Made by a program: the position numbers and the translations under genes. From Bacillota bacterium (GTDB lineage Bacteria > Bacillota > Clostridia > Christensenellales > UMGS416): DNA of 64,000 nucleotides. Shown in pieces: positions 16,694-25,330 of the stretch (its first letter is position 1; each line of letters starts with the position of its first letter). The DNA lies in contig JAEZSE010000031.1 in NCBI GenBank assembly GCA_023421955.1, positions 62,001-126,000 of the forward strand, written 5' to 3'. The notes under the pieces were generated by a model. The model was not told the origin of the DNA, searched no databases, and saw nothing but the letters and a program-made list of their open reading frames with translations.

Positions 16694-18061
16694 TCAAACC
16701 TGCGGGATCGTTGCCAACCCTTCATTCAACGTTTGCTCGGAAAGCGGGATATCCTTGAGTTTGCCGCTATTGTACATATCATAAGCAGCCAAATCAAAGT
16801 AACCGTGGCCGCTCAGGTTGAAGAGGATCACCTTTTCCTCACCGGTCTCCTTGCACTTCAACGCCTCGTCAATGGCGGCGCGGATCGCATGGGACGATTC
16901 GGGGGCCGGCAGGATTGCCTCGTGGTGGGCAAAGAACGTAGCCGCCTCAAACACAGGATTCTGATCCACTGCGACGGCTTCGATATAGCCCTCGTGGTAA
17001 AGCTGGCTCACCAGGCCCGAATCTCCGTGATACCGCAGACCGCCGGCGTGAATGCTCTCAGGCAGGAACCCGTTGCCCAGCGTATACATCTGCACCATAG
17101 GCGTGAGCTTGCCGGTGTCGCCAAAGTCATAGGCATAGGTGCCGCGGGTCAGTGTGGGGCAGGCAGTGGGCTCCACGGCGATGAAGCGCGTGTCGCGCTT
17201 CCCCTCCAGCTTTTCCTTGAGGAAGGGGAACGATATGCCGGCAAAGTTGCTGCCGCCGCCGCAGCAGGCGATCACGACATCGGGGTATTCCCCCACCTTT
17301 TCCATTTGCTTGATGGCTTCCTGGCCGATGATGGTCTGATGCAGGCACACAAAGTCGAGCACGCTTCCCAGGGAGTAGTTGGTGTCAGCGTTGGTGGCGG
17401 CCACTTCCACCGCCTCTGAAATGGCGATGCCCAGGCTGCCGGAGCAATCCGGGTCTTCAGCCAGGATCGCGCGGCCGGTGTTGGTCAGGTTGGTGGGGCT
17501 TTCATATACCTTGGCGCCATAGGTCTCCATGATGAGCTTGCGGTAAGGCTTCTGCTGGGCAGAGCACTTCACCATATAAACCTCGCAGGGCAAGTCCATC
17601 ATCTTGCAGGCGATGGATAGCGCCGTGCCCCACTGGCCAGCGCCGGTCTCGGTGGTGAGACGCTTGATGCCGGCCTTTTTATTGTAATACACCTGCGGCA
17701 AAGCCGAGTTCAGTTTGTGGCTGCCGCTGGGAGACACACCTTCATACTTATAGTAGATGTGCGCCGGTGTGCCCAGCGCCTTTTCCAGACGGTAAGCACG
17801 GATCAGCGGCGAGGGGCGATAGGTCTTATAGGCTTCCAGCACCTCGTCGGGGATGGGCACATAACGCTCCGGTGTCACCAGTTGCTCGATCAGGCCCATC
17901 GGGAATATGGCTGCAAGATCTTCCGGCCCGATTGGCTGCATCGTCGCTGGATTGAGCGGCGGCTGGGGCTTGTTGGGCATGTCAGCCACAATGTTGTAAT
18001 AATTCTTCGGGAGCTCTTCTTCGGTCAAATAGGTGACATTGGGAATCTGGTTTTTAGACAT
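16694..18061 (-). CDS. TrpB-like PLP-dependent enzyme (TrpB2 type)
   Basis: A 455-residue protein, longer than ordinary TrpB (about 400) and typical of TrpB2. The PLP lysine motif is SGSHKLNSA, the phosphate loop is CCGGGSNFAG, and TETGAGQWGTALS matches the family's substrate loop. TrpB2 uses indole and serine or O-phosphoserine to make tryptophan and often lacks a TrpA partner; none is seen here. GAGGAGAGC precedes the ATG. It stands alone between terminators and a divergent intergenic region with smpB. Confidence 0.93.
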   Translation of the reverse strand: MSKNQIPNVTYLTEEELPKNYYNIVADMPNKPQPPLNPATMQPIGPEDLAAIFPMGLIEQLVTPERYVPIPDEVLEAYKTYRPSPLIRAYRLEKALGTPAHIYYKYEGVSPSGSHKLNSALPQVYYNKKAGIKRLTTETGAGQWGTALSIACKMMDLPCEVYMVKCSAQQKPYRKLIMETYGAKVYESPTNLTNTGRAILAEDPDCSGSLGIAISEAVEVAATNADTNYSLGSVLDFVCLHQTIIGQEAIKQMEKVGEYPDVVIACCGGGSNFAGISFPFLKEKLEGKRDTRFIAVEPTACPTLTRGTYAYDFGDTGKLTPMVQMYTLGNGFLPESIHAGGLRYHGDSGLVSQLYHEGYIEAVAVDQNPVFEAATFFAHHEAILPAPESSHAIRAAIDEALKCKETGEEKVILFNLSGHGYFDLAAYDMYNSGKLKDIPLSEQTLNEGLATIPQV

Positions 18062-18186
18062 GGTCTCAGCTCTCCTCTACTCGTCTCATTTTACCCTGGC
18101 AAGCGCCGCCTATGCGGAGCTTCGCCTGTATGGGTAACTGGTTATATATTATATCGGAGAATGCTTATGAACGCAAGGGAGAATTT

Positions 18187-18654
18187 CTAGCCGTCATTTC
18201 GCCGCGCAAGAGCCCGCTCCATGTCCCTCTTGGCATCACGATCCGCATCGTCCTCGCGCTTGTCATAAAGCTTTTTACCCTTGGCCAACGCAAGCTCCAC
18301 CTTCACCCGGTTGTCTTTCAGATACAGCCGCACGGGGATCAGCGAATAGCCCTGCTTCTGCACTTGCCCACCCAGGCGGCGGATCTCCCGCTTGTGCATC
18401 AGCAGCTTGCGGCTGCGCAGGGGCTCGCGGTTATATATGTTACCCTTTTCATAAGGGCTGATGTGCATGCTGTGGAGCCATAGCTCGCCATCCTTCACTT
18501 GGGCATAGCTGTCGCCCATGTTGGCCTGGCCCAGGCGCAGTGACTTGACCTCGGTGCCGGACAACTCGATGCCGGTCTCGAAGAGCTCCTCAAAAAAGTA
18601 TTCATGGCGTGCCCGCCTATTTTGCACCAAAGTTTTTTCCAGATGTTCCGCCAT
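18187..18654 (-). CDS. smpB: SsrA (tmRNA)-binding protein SmpB
   Basis: A 155-residue protein using the ATG at 18654, which gives the family start AEHLEKTLVQNRRARHEYF. It has ELSGTEVKSLR, DSYAQVKDGELWL and a basic C-terminal tail (KLYDKREDD, RDAKRDMERAL), all typical. SmpB delivers tmRNA to stalled ribosomes. The ATG lies 2 nt after the stop of the DUF1836 gene, so the two are co-transcribed. The tmRNA gene is not recognised in this window. Confidence 0.97.
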   Translation of the reverse strand: MAEHLEKTLVQNRRARHEYFFEELFETGIELSGTEVKSLRLGQANMGDSYAQVKDGELWLHSMHISPYEKGNIYNREPLRSRKLLMHKREIRRLGGQVQKQGYSLIPVRLYLKDNRVKVELALAKGKKLYDKREDDADRDAKRDMERALARRNDG

Positions 18655-18656
18655 TG

Positions 18657-19268
18657 CTATTTCCTGGTTTCCTTTTCTCTTTCTTTGGCCGCTTCCTTCT
18701 CCAGCCGGAGCTGTTCGGAAAGCTGGTCCAGTATGCGCCACACCAACATTTTGCCCGCGGTGGCCTCGGTGATGGTGAGCAGCATCAGCATCATCTCGAA
18801 ATTCTCATCGGTATAGATGCCCTTCTCCACAAGCTTGGATTCCACATTCGCCATTCTGGCCTTGAGGTTTTCCAGATGCTGCTCGCGGTAATCACCCACC
18901 ATCTCCAGATAGGTGCCATAGATCGTCTCGATGTTGTTGTCCGATTCCATCAGATCGAACATGCGCTTGATATCCTGCAAGCTAAGCACCTGCTTGAGCA
19001 TGAAGATATACATAAGCCGGATCATGTGTTCGCGGCTGTATTTCTTGCCGTTTGGCCGGGGCAGCGTGCCTTCCTTGGTGTAGTTGTTGATCATGGTTTT
19101 GGTGAGGATTTTATCAGCCTCATCCCGGCGGGCTCCCGCCAACGCTTCATCAAAAAAGGATGTGAGCTGCTCCATGTATAGCGGGATACGGGGAATGTCC
19201 TTGATCTGGATGAGGTTCCATTCAAAGGCCGATTCCGCCAGTTCGAGGATTTTGTCTTTATGATCCAT
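18657..19268 (-). CDS. DUF1836 protein with MerR-like DNA-binding domain
   Basis: About 203 residues. The central part (TKTMINNYTKEGTLP, GKKYSREHMIRLMYIF, VLSLQDIKRMF) is the helix-turn-helix characteristic of DUF1836 proteins, which are common in Clostridia. The C-terminal third is charged and helical. The ATG at 19268 has GGAG 11 nt upstream; a GTG at 19280 would leave no room for a ribosome site. It leads directly into smpB. The regulatory target is unknown. Confidence 0.85.
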   Translation of the reverse strand: MDHKDKILELAESAFEWNLIQIKDIPRIPLYMEQLTSFFDEALAGARRDEADKILTKTMINNYTKEGTLPRPNGKKYSREHMIRLMYIFMLKQVLSLQDIKRMFDLMESDNNIETIYGTYLEMVGDYREQHLENLKARMANVESKLVEKGIYTDENFEMMLMLLTITEATAGKMLVWRILDQLSEQLRLEKEAAKEREKETRK

Positions 19269-19366
19269 AAATGATAACACTCCTCACAAGCTATTATATT
19301 GTAATCAAAACCATATTTCAATTATTAACAGGAAATGACGGTATCGTAACTTGAACCAAACAGCGG

Positions 19367-19410
19367 AATGTGGTATCATAAGTTTAAAATATAGTTTTAA
19401 ATACCACATT
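19367..19410 (+). promoter_or_regulatory. Large palindrome upstream of degV
   Basis: AATGTGGTAT (19367-19376) and ATACCACATT (19401-19410) are perfect inverted repeats. Between them TTTAAAA (19383-19389) and TTTTAAA (19395-19401) form an inner repeat with a 5-nt loop. The only unpaired insert is a 6-nt left bulge. It ends 44 nt before the degV ATG. It could be a repressor operator in the promoter or a 5'-leader structure. Confidence 0.7.
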
Positions 19411-19454
19411 ACGCAAATATGTGAATTGCGTACTGGAATAGTACAGGAGATGCC

Positions 19455-20306
19455 ATGCCGAACCGTAGAATCGCCATTATAACCGATTCAACTTGTGACC
19501 TGCCGGACAGCCTGCTGGAGCAGCACCGCATTCGGTTTGTGCCGCTGCGGATTGTTTATAAGGCCCATGAGTACCGTGACCGCATCGATATCACCGCCGA
19601 GCAGGTGATCGACCGATTTGCCGAGGAAGTGCCAAAAACCACACTGCCTCTGGCTGAAGATGTGCATTCCGTTTTTGACAGCCTCAAAGCGGAGGGGTAT
19701 ACAAACGCTGTGTATCTCTCCATCTCCGGCGGCCTGTCCGGATCCTGCAATTTCGTGCGGTTGCTGGCCCAACAATATGAGGGACTGCACATCGAGGTGG
19801 TGGATACGAGCACTGTCTCTGTGCCGCTGGGGTTTCTGGTGCTGGAAGCCGCCCGAGAAGCCGAGCACTCCGGTGACCCCAAGGCCATCGTGGCGAGGGT
19901 CACGCAGATCCGCAGCCGTATGGACACCATGTTCGTGATCAAAAACCTGGATTTCCTGGTGCGAGGCGGCAGGCTGGGTTTCGTCGAGGGCGCCATGGGC
20001 AGCTTGCTGGACATCAAGCCCATCATCACCTTCGGCATGGATGGCCTTTGCCACACCGTCTCCAAAGCAAAGGGGTTCAAACGAACGGTTCAAAGAATGG
20101 TTTCCACATTTGAGGAAAAATACGCTGGCAAGCGCATCAACATTGCCGTGGTGCATGCAGCCGCGGCAGAAGAAGCAAATGAGCTGTTGGAGAGCGTGAA
20201 GAAAATCGCTACAGTCTGCGAATCCTTTGTGTCGCACCTGTGCCCCGCCCTGAGCATCTACGGGGGGCCGGGGCTGGTCGGCGCGACGGTATATGAAGTA
20301 GATTGA
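19455..20306 (+). CDS. DegV-family fatty-acid-binding protein
   Basis: A 283-residue protein with the DegV layout: N-terminal TDSTCDLP, middle VYLSISGGLSGS and VDTSTVSVPLG, then the fatty-acid pocket region LDFLVRGGRLGFVEGAMGSLLDIKPI and a C-terminal GPGLVG. Proteins of this family (FakB) bind a fatty acid and present it to FakA for phosphorylation. No fakA-like gene is adjacent. GGAG precedes the ATG, and a strong palindrome precedes the gene. Confidence 0.93.
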   Translation: MPNRRIAIITDSTCDLPDSLLEQHRIRFVPLRIVYKAHEYRDRIDITAEQVIDRFAEEVPKTTLPLAEDVHSVFDSLKAEGYTNAVYLSISGGLSGSCNFVRLLAQQYEGLHIEVVDTSTVSVPLGFLVLEAAREAEHSGDPKAIVARVTQIRSRMDTMFVIKNLDFLVRGGRLGFVEGAMGSLLDIKPIITFGMDGLCHTVSKAKGFKRTVQRMVSTFEEKYAGKRINIAVVHAAAAEEANELLESVKKIATVCESFVSHLCPALSIYGGPGLVGATVYEVD

Positions 20307-20318
20307 GTTTTACAGAAA

Positions 20319-21164
20319 CTAAATGGAATGGGCGACAGCTGACCAAGGCTTGCCGCTCATTTTTTTCTGCGCCTGTATGGCCTCCCCTTCCGTCTCAAAC
20401 ACAGCAAATATTGCCGCACCGCTGCCCGTCATCGCGGCATAGGGAGTACCTGTCTCTCTGATCATGGCCAATAATTCCCCAATGGCGGGTAGCAACTTCA
20501 TCGCAGCTTTCTCCAACGCGTTGCCGCCATATAGGGCCATGCCGCCAAAATCACCACATTGAAGCGCCTCAAGAAACCGATCGTTATCTGGCCTTGCCGC
20601 AGCGCCAATTACATCGTAAAGGCGGTAGGCTTCCACCGTGCCCACGCCGCCATCGGGCTTTGCCAGCAGGAACCAAAGAGGCTTTACACTATGGATGGGC
20701 TCGATCTCATCCCCCACTCCGCGCACCCGCGCCGTGCCGCCTGCCACAGCAAAGGGCACATCGGAGCCCAGGGCAAGGCCAATTTTACACAATTCACCGG
20801 CAGTTAGCCCCAGCCCCCAGAGCTCGTTCAAGGCTTTCAGCACCGCCGCCGCGTCAGCACTGCCGCCACCCATGCCAGCCTGGGCCGGGATGCGTTTCGC
20901 TAATGTAATCCTTGCGCCCAGTGCCTCCCCTGCATGCGCCCGCAACAGCTCCGCTGCCCGCCAGGCCAGGTTCTTCGGGCCATTGGGCAGCCAATCGGGG
21001 CAAACCAGCTTGATTTCATCCGCCGGCTCCACCGTCACCGTGTCGCAGAGGGAAACCGTATGCATCACCATATCCAGCGTGTGATACCCGTTCGGTGCAA
21101 GGCCCGTGATGTCCAGTGTGAGGTTCAGCTTGGCGGGGGCTTGCAGCGTAATCTGTTGAGACAT
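20319..21164 (-). CDS. ispE: 4-diphosphocytidyl-2-C-methyl-D-erythritol kinase
   Basis: A 281-residue GHMP kinase of the MEP isoprenoid pathway. PAKLNLTLDI at the N-terminus, IPAQAGMGGGSADAAAVL (ATP loop, about residue 95) and MTGSGAAIFAVF (motif 3) identify IspE. GAGGAG precedes the ATG. It converges with degV, with 12 bp between the two stops, and diverges from the S41 peptidase gene. Confidence 0.96.
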   Translation of the reverse strand: MSQQITLQAPAKLNLTLDITGLAPNGYHTLDMVMHTVSLCDTVTVEPADEIKLVCPDWLPNGPKNLAWRAAELLRAHAGEALGARITLAKRIPAQAGMGGGSADAAAVLKALNELWGLGLTAGELCKIGLALGSDVPFAVAGGTARVRGVGDEIEPIHSVKPLWFLLAKPDGGVGTVEAYRLYDVIGAAARPDNDRFLEALQCGDFGGMALYGGNALEKAAMKLLPAIGELLAMIRETGTPYAAMTGSGAAIFAVFETEGEAIQAQKKMSGKPWSAVAHSI

Positions 21165-21294
21165 GATATCTCCTCAATTATGGTGTCATGCCGGGATTAT
21201 ACCATGGATGGCGGTGTCAAAGCCAAGCCCAGTCTGGATTAACCAACAAGACAATGCTAAAATCTGGATATACCGATCATTCAGAGGGGATTAT

Positions 21295-22626
21295 ATGAAA
21301 CGTTTTGTCAGAAGACTGCTCATTGGTATTGCCATCACAGCAGGAGCCGTTGCTGTGCTTGCAGCCGTTTGGTATCTGATGTTGGATCCATATCGTGGCA
21401 CAAAAAGCAGGGCATCCCTTGAGCAGACACGACCCACCGGGCAAACCCTTTCGCGGGAGCAAGCACAGGAGGACTTGCGCTTTCTGGCAGCGCGGATTGA
21501 AGAAAGGCATGTAGCGGCAATCCACGGCCTGCCAGATGCTGTAAAGCAGCAATTGGCAAAAGAGATTGATAGCTTGCCGCAGTCGCCAACGGTGTTGGAT
21601 GTATGGCAAGCAGGCAGCCGGATTGTGAAGCATCTGGGTGATGCGCACACATCGGTCAGCTTTTATTCCACAGCAAAATCAACCAAGCGGCTGGAACAAC
21701 AATTCATCGTTACTTCCACTGGAGCATTGGTTTGCCAGACAGAGCCTTATGCCAGCCGAAGGCCTGTTTCCATTGGGGACATTGGTATAGAAGAGTTATA
21801 TAGCCGCTTCCTGGCGATGTATTCCTATGAGAATGCTCCATGGGCTGACCACAAATTCCCCGCCTACATTCGGTCGGCTGAGAAGCTCGCCTGGCTGGGA
21901 GTGCAAACGGATGGCTCCGTGCCGGTGCTCTTTGAAGGAGACGACAAACCGGTATACCTTCCCTTCGTTGAGCCACCAGGGAATGACGATGCCGCACCGG
22001 ACTTTGTACGCTACGAAATTGACCGGGATCGCAGCCTCGGCATCCTGACGCTGGACCAATGCAACCTGAACCAGCACTACAGAGATGTGGTCAGGCAATT
22101 CTTCACTGACGTGAAAGCAGCCGGCGTGCATTCCATTGCTGTGGACCTGCGCAACAACGGGGGCGGCAACTCCGGTGTTGCAAATGAGTTTATGCGTTAT
22201 TTGCCGGTAAAGAACTATACCAGTTTTGGGGCCCGGATGCGCATGGGGCCGTTTCTGACAGACAGCAAACCGGAGAAAAGGGAAAACACGCGGGTTGGTG
22301 ATCTGGAGTTCGATGGCCACGTCTATGTTTTGACAGGCCGCGGCACATTCAGTTCGGCAATGTGGTTTGTCGTAATCCTCAGAGATAACGGCTTGTGCCA
22401 AGTAATCGGCCAGCCGCCGGGCAACCGCCCCAGTGCCTATGGCGACGTGTTGCTTTTTCAGATGCCAAACTCAGCTTTGGCGTTCTCAGTCACCTACAAG
22501 CAGTTTTCACGGCCAGACCAAACAAAAGATGGCGAAAGCGCGCTGCAACCCGATTACCCCACAGAAATCACAGAGACAGGAGACGAAGTGATGGAGAAGC
22601 TATATCAAGTTGCAGCAGCAGATTGA
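21295..22626 (+). CDS. S41-family peptidase, membrane-anchored
   Basis: About 443 residues from the ATG at 21295 (AGAGGGG 7 nt upstream). An N-terminal hydrophobic segment (about residues 6-26) should act as an uncleaved anchor, leaving the rest outside. The C-terminal half shows tail-specific protease features: VDLRNNGGGNSG and the nucleophile region TGRGTFSSAMWF. A PDZ domain is not apparent. Its role could be in envelope protein turnover. An extended -10 (TGCTAAAAT) ends at 21263. It is a single-gene unit. Confidence 0.83.
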   Translation: MKRFVRRLLIGIAITAGAVAVLAAVWYLMLDPYRGTKSRASLEQTRPTGQTLSREQAQEDLRFLAARIEERHVAAIHGLPDAVKQQLAKEIDSLPQSPTVLDVWQAGSRIVKHLGDAHTSVSFYSTAKSTKRLEQQFIVTSTGALVCQTEPYASRRPVSIGDIGIEELYSRFLAMYSYENAPWADHKFPAYIRSAEKLAWLGVQTDGSVPVLFEGDDKPVYLPFVEPPGNDDAAPDFVRYEIDRDRSLGILTLDQCNLNQHYRDVVRQFFTDVKAAGVHSIAVDLRNNGGGNSGVANEFMRYLPVKNYTSFGARMRMGPFLTDSKPEKRENTRVGDLEFDGHVYVLTGRGTFSSAMWFVVILRDNGLCQVIGQPPGNRPSAYGDVLLFQMPNSALAFSVTYKQFSRPDQTKDGESALQPDYPTEITETGDEVMEKLYQVAAAD

Positions 22627-22694
22627 CAGGGCATCGGCATCATAGGAAGTGGAATGCTCATTTCCGCATCCTTTACTTTCTGATAACATTCCGG

Positions 22695-22723
22695 TTGCCA
22701 TATACACTTCAGTATGGTAAAAT
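22695..22723 (+). promoter_or_regulatory. Promoter of cggR-pgk
   Basis: TTGCCA (22695-22700) and TAAAAT (22718-22723) with exactly 17 nt between them, about 60 nt before the cggR start. The leader between the promoter and the start would be the place for a CggR operator; I see no clear copy of the Bacillus operator. Confidence 0.75.
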
Positions 22724-22783
22724 TTATCCGGGACGAAAAGATGGTGCTGGGCGCAAAATGTCCCGGAAGGTGGTGACCTCTCT

Positions 22784-23815
22784 GTGAACACCGTGTTGTC
22801 GCAATTCCGGCGGCTGGTGCCGGAGATGGTGGACACCGCCAGAACCCGATTTGAAATCCTGGAAGCCGTGGCGCTGATGGCGCCGGTGGGCCGCAGGGCG
22901 CTGGCCAGCCATCTGGACTTGCCGGAGCGGGCTGTGCGCGGTGAAGCTGACCGCCTGAAGGATCTGGGCCTCATTTTATTCGCGCCGGACGGCATGCATC
23001 TGACTGACGAGGGCACCGACGTACTCAACGAGATCCGCAGCGGTCTGGATCTGCTCTTTGCCGAGCCATTGGCCGAGCGCATCCGTGCAGAGGCTGGTAT
23101 TGCCAGCGTGATGGTGGTATCTGGCGACTCGATGAGCGATCAGGTCAGCCGCAGGGCGCTTTACCGCAAGACAATCCAATACCTTTCCATTTTGTTGAAA
23201 GACGGCATGACACTGGCAGTCATGGGTGGCTCCACGATGGCCGGCGTGGCCTCACAGGCTCAGATGGCAGGCCGGGGCCTGCCAAGCCTGATGGTCGTGC
23301 CGGCGAGGGGCGGCCTGGGCGAGGAAATGGAGATCCAGGCCAACACAGTGGCCGCGCGGCTGGCCCGTGGCATGGGTGCGCGACACAAACTGCTGCATTG
23401 GCCCGACGACATGCCCAGCGACGCACTGCCGGTGATGGCTGACGGGCGCTTCAACGAGTGGCTGGACAGTGTGCGCCGCGCCGATGTGCTGCTGTTTGGT
23501 GTGGGCCGCTCCGACGAGATGGCCCGCCGGCGGAACCTGCCGCAGGATGTGATGGCCCGTATCCGTGCCCGCGGCGCTGTGGCTGAGGCGCTTGGCTATT
23601 ATTTTGACCGCAGGGGCAACATGGTCTACGCGGCCAGCGGCCTGGGGTTGGAGCTTGAAAGCCTGCAGGCGGTCAAAAAGCGCGTGCTGGTGGCCGGCGG
23701 CTCCATCAAGGCTGAAGCGGTGCTGGCTGTCGCCAGGGGCTGCAAGCCCACGGCGATGATCCTGGACGAGGCCGTGGCTTCCGGCGTATGCGTTCTGCTC
23801 GATTCCAAACAATAA
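22784..23815 (+). CDS. cggR: Central glycolytic genes regulator CggR-like (SorC/DeoR family)
   Basis: A 343-residue protein with an N-terminal winged helix (LEAVALMAPVGRRALASHL, then ERAVRGEADRLKDLGLI) and a C-terminal sugar-phosphate-binding SorC domain (LAVMGGSTMAGVASQ, LPSLMVVPARGGLGEE, KRVLVAGGSIKAEAVLA). CggR represses glycolytic operons and is released by fructose-1,6-bisphosphate. The start is GTG with AAGGTGG upstream. pgk follows after 52 bp; gapA, which normally lies between them in Bacillus, is absent. Confidence 0.9.
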   Translation: MNTVLSQFRRLVPEMVDTARTRFEILEAVALMAPVGRRALASHLDLPERAVRGEADRLKDLGLILFAPDGMHLTDEGTDVLNEIRSGLDLLFAEPLAERIRAEAGIASVMVVSGDSMSDQVSRRALYRKTIQYLSILLKDGMTLAVMGGSTMAGVASQAQMAGRGLPSLMVVPARGGLGEEMEIQANTVAARLARGMGARHKLLHWPDDMPSDALPVMADGRFNEWLDSVRRADVLLFGVGRSDEMARRRNLPQDVMARIRARGAVAEALGYYFDRRGNMVYAASGLGLELESLQAVKKRVLVAGGSIKAEAVLAVARGCKPTAMILDEAVASGVCVLLDSKQ

Positions 23816-23867
23816 CATAGGTCAAAACAGGCAAAACCTGTTCGAATAATTGCAAGGAGAGAAAGCT

Positions 23868-25058
23868 ATGGCGCTGAACAAGAAGACGATTGAAGACATC
23901 CAGGTAAAGGGCAAGAAAGTGCTCGCGCGCGTTGACTTCAACGTGCCGCAGAACGAGAAGGGCGAGATCACCGACGACAACCGCATTCAAGGCGCGCTGC
24001 CGACGATCAAGTACCTGCTGGACAACGGCGCCAGGCTGATCCTTTGCACACACCTGGGCCGCCCGAAGGCCAAGGTGGAGCCGGAGTTCACGTTGAAGCC
24101 CTGCGCAGATCGCCTCTCTGAGCTTCTGGGCAAGCCTGTGCCGCTGGCTTCCGATGTGGTGGGCCCCGATGCACAGAAGATGTCCGCTGAGCTCAAAGAC
24201 GGTCAGGTGATAATGATCGAAAACGTCCGCTTTGAGCCCGGCGAAGAAAAGAACGATCCGGAGTTTGCCAGGCAATTGGCCTCTCTGGCCGAAATCTATG
24301 TCAACGACGCGTTCGGCACGGCCCACCGCGCTCACGCTTCCACCGCAGGCGTAGCGGCCTACCTGCCCGCTGTGGCCGGTTTCCTGATCAAGAAGGAAAT
24401 CGAAGTGATGGGCGGCGCGCTGGATAACCCAGCCCATCCCTTCGTCGCAATTTTGGGCGGCGCCAAGGTCAAGGACAAGATCGGCGTCGTATCCAACCTG
24501 CTGGATAAAGTGGATACACTCATCATTGGCGGCGGCATGGCCTATACGTTCCAGAAGGCGCTGGGCGGCTCCATCGGCAAGTCTTTGCTTGACGAAAGCC
24601 GGATCGAGTATGCCAAGGAAGTGATGGCGACCGCTGAGAAGAAAGGTGTGAAGCTGCTGCTTCCCGTCGACAACGAGGCCAGCCAGGAATTCAGCAACGA
24701 TGCCCTGCGCGCGACCTTCCACAGCCGCGAGATCCCCGATGGCTGGGAAGGAATGGACATCGGGCCCGAGACGCAGGCCATCTTTGTCGAAGAGATCAAA
24801 AAAGCCCGGACCATCATCTGGAACGGAACCATGGGCGTAAATGAATTCTCCCATTTTGCAGTTGGCTCGCGCGAGATTGCCAAGGCCATGGCAAACAACC
24901 CCGGCGTCACCATTGTTGGCGGCGGTGACACGGCAGCAGCAGTAGAAAGTTTTGGCCTGGCCGACAAGATGACCCATGTGTCCACCGGCGGCGGCGCGTC
25001 GCTGGAGTTCCTGGAAGGCCGTGAGCTTCCCGGCGTAGCGGTGCTGCTGAGCAAGTAA
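23868..25058 (+). CDS. pgk: Phosphoglycerate kinase
   Basis: A 396-residue enzyme of lower glycolysis. RVDFNVPQ (substrate site, near residue 20), LCTHLGRPK, FGTAHRAHAS and the C-terminal nucleotide site (NGTMGVNEF, GGGDTAAAV, STGGGASLEFLEG) are all present. The ATG at 23868 has AAGGAGAG 8 nt before it and is better than the one at 23850, which lies upstream of that ribosome site. A terminator follows the stop. Confidence 0.98.
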   Translation: MALNKKTIEDIQVKGKKVLARVDFNVPQNEKGEITDDNRIQGALPTIKYLLDNGARLILCTHLGRPKAKVEPEFTLKPCADRLSELLGKPVPLASDVVGPDAQKMSAELKDGQVIMIENVRFEPGEEKNDPEFARQLASLAEIYVNDAFGTAHRAHASTAGVAAYLPAVAGFLIKKEIEVMGGALDNPAHPFVAILGGAKVKDKIGVVSNLLDKVDTLIIGGGMAYTFQKALGGSIGKSLLDESRIEYAKEVMATAEKKGVKLLLPVDNEASQEFSNDALRATFHSREIPDGWEGMDIGPETQAIFVEEIKKARTIIWNGTMGVNEFSHFAVGSREIAKAMANNPGVTIVGGGDTAAAVESFGLADKMTHVSTGGGASLEFLEGRELPGVAVLLSK

Positions 25059-25068
25059 ACAAACCTCA

Positions 25069-25095
25069 ACCCTCCCCCATTGGGGGAGGGTTTTC
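25069..25095 (+). terminator. Rho-independent terminator after pgk
   Basis: A GC-rich stem (CCCTCCCC / GGGGAGGG) closing a small loop, followed by TTTTC, starts 11 nt after the pgk stop. It should separate most cggR-pgk transcripts from tpiA-gpmI. Confidence 0.85.
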
Positions 25096-25154
25096 TTGGT
25101 TGAGGCAAGGTTCTTGAGTGCGACTTATCCCGAAACATCACCCGTTCTGTTGAG

Positions 25155-25201
25155 AAATCCCCCCTGCCGCTTCGGCGGCATCCCCCCTTCATAAGGGAGG
25201 G
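25155..25201 (-). repeat. Palindromic element, half copy (family A)
   Basis: AAATCCCCCC, a hairpin (TGCCGCTTCGGCGGCA), then CCCCCCTT-CATA-AGGGAGGG. This is one arm of the composite element seen complete at 27749-27892, in the same orientation as that element's left arm. It lies between pgk and tpiA. Confidence 0.85.
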
Positions 25202-25263
25202 TGGAGAATGACTTGAACAAACTTCATGACGGGGTGAAAAGTGTAATGGAAGTTGCATCAAGC

Positions 25264-25309
25264 TTGAATCTACCCGCCAATTCCCCTATACTGTGTATCG
25301 AAATTTCGA
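25264..25309 (+). promoter_or_regulatory. tpiA promoter with palindromic leader
   Basis: TTGAAT (25264-25269) and TATACT (25287-25292) are 17 nt apart. A perfect 12-bp palindrome, TCGAAATTTCGA (25298-25309), follows at the expected transcription start. The palindrome may be an operator. The arrangement gives tpiA-gpmI control separate from cggR-pgk. Confidence 0.7.
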
Positions 25310-25330
25310 CTTGATTGGAGATAAAACCCC

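Noticed and set aside
23706..24977. 423-codon minus-strand frame opposite pgk
   Set aside because: It lies opposite a canonical pgk and has no known domain, so it is a high-G+C shadow.
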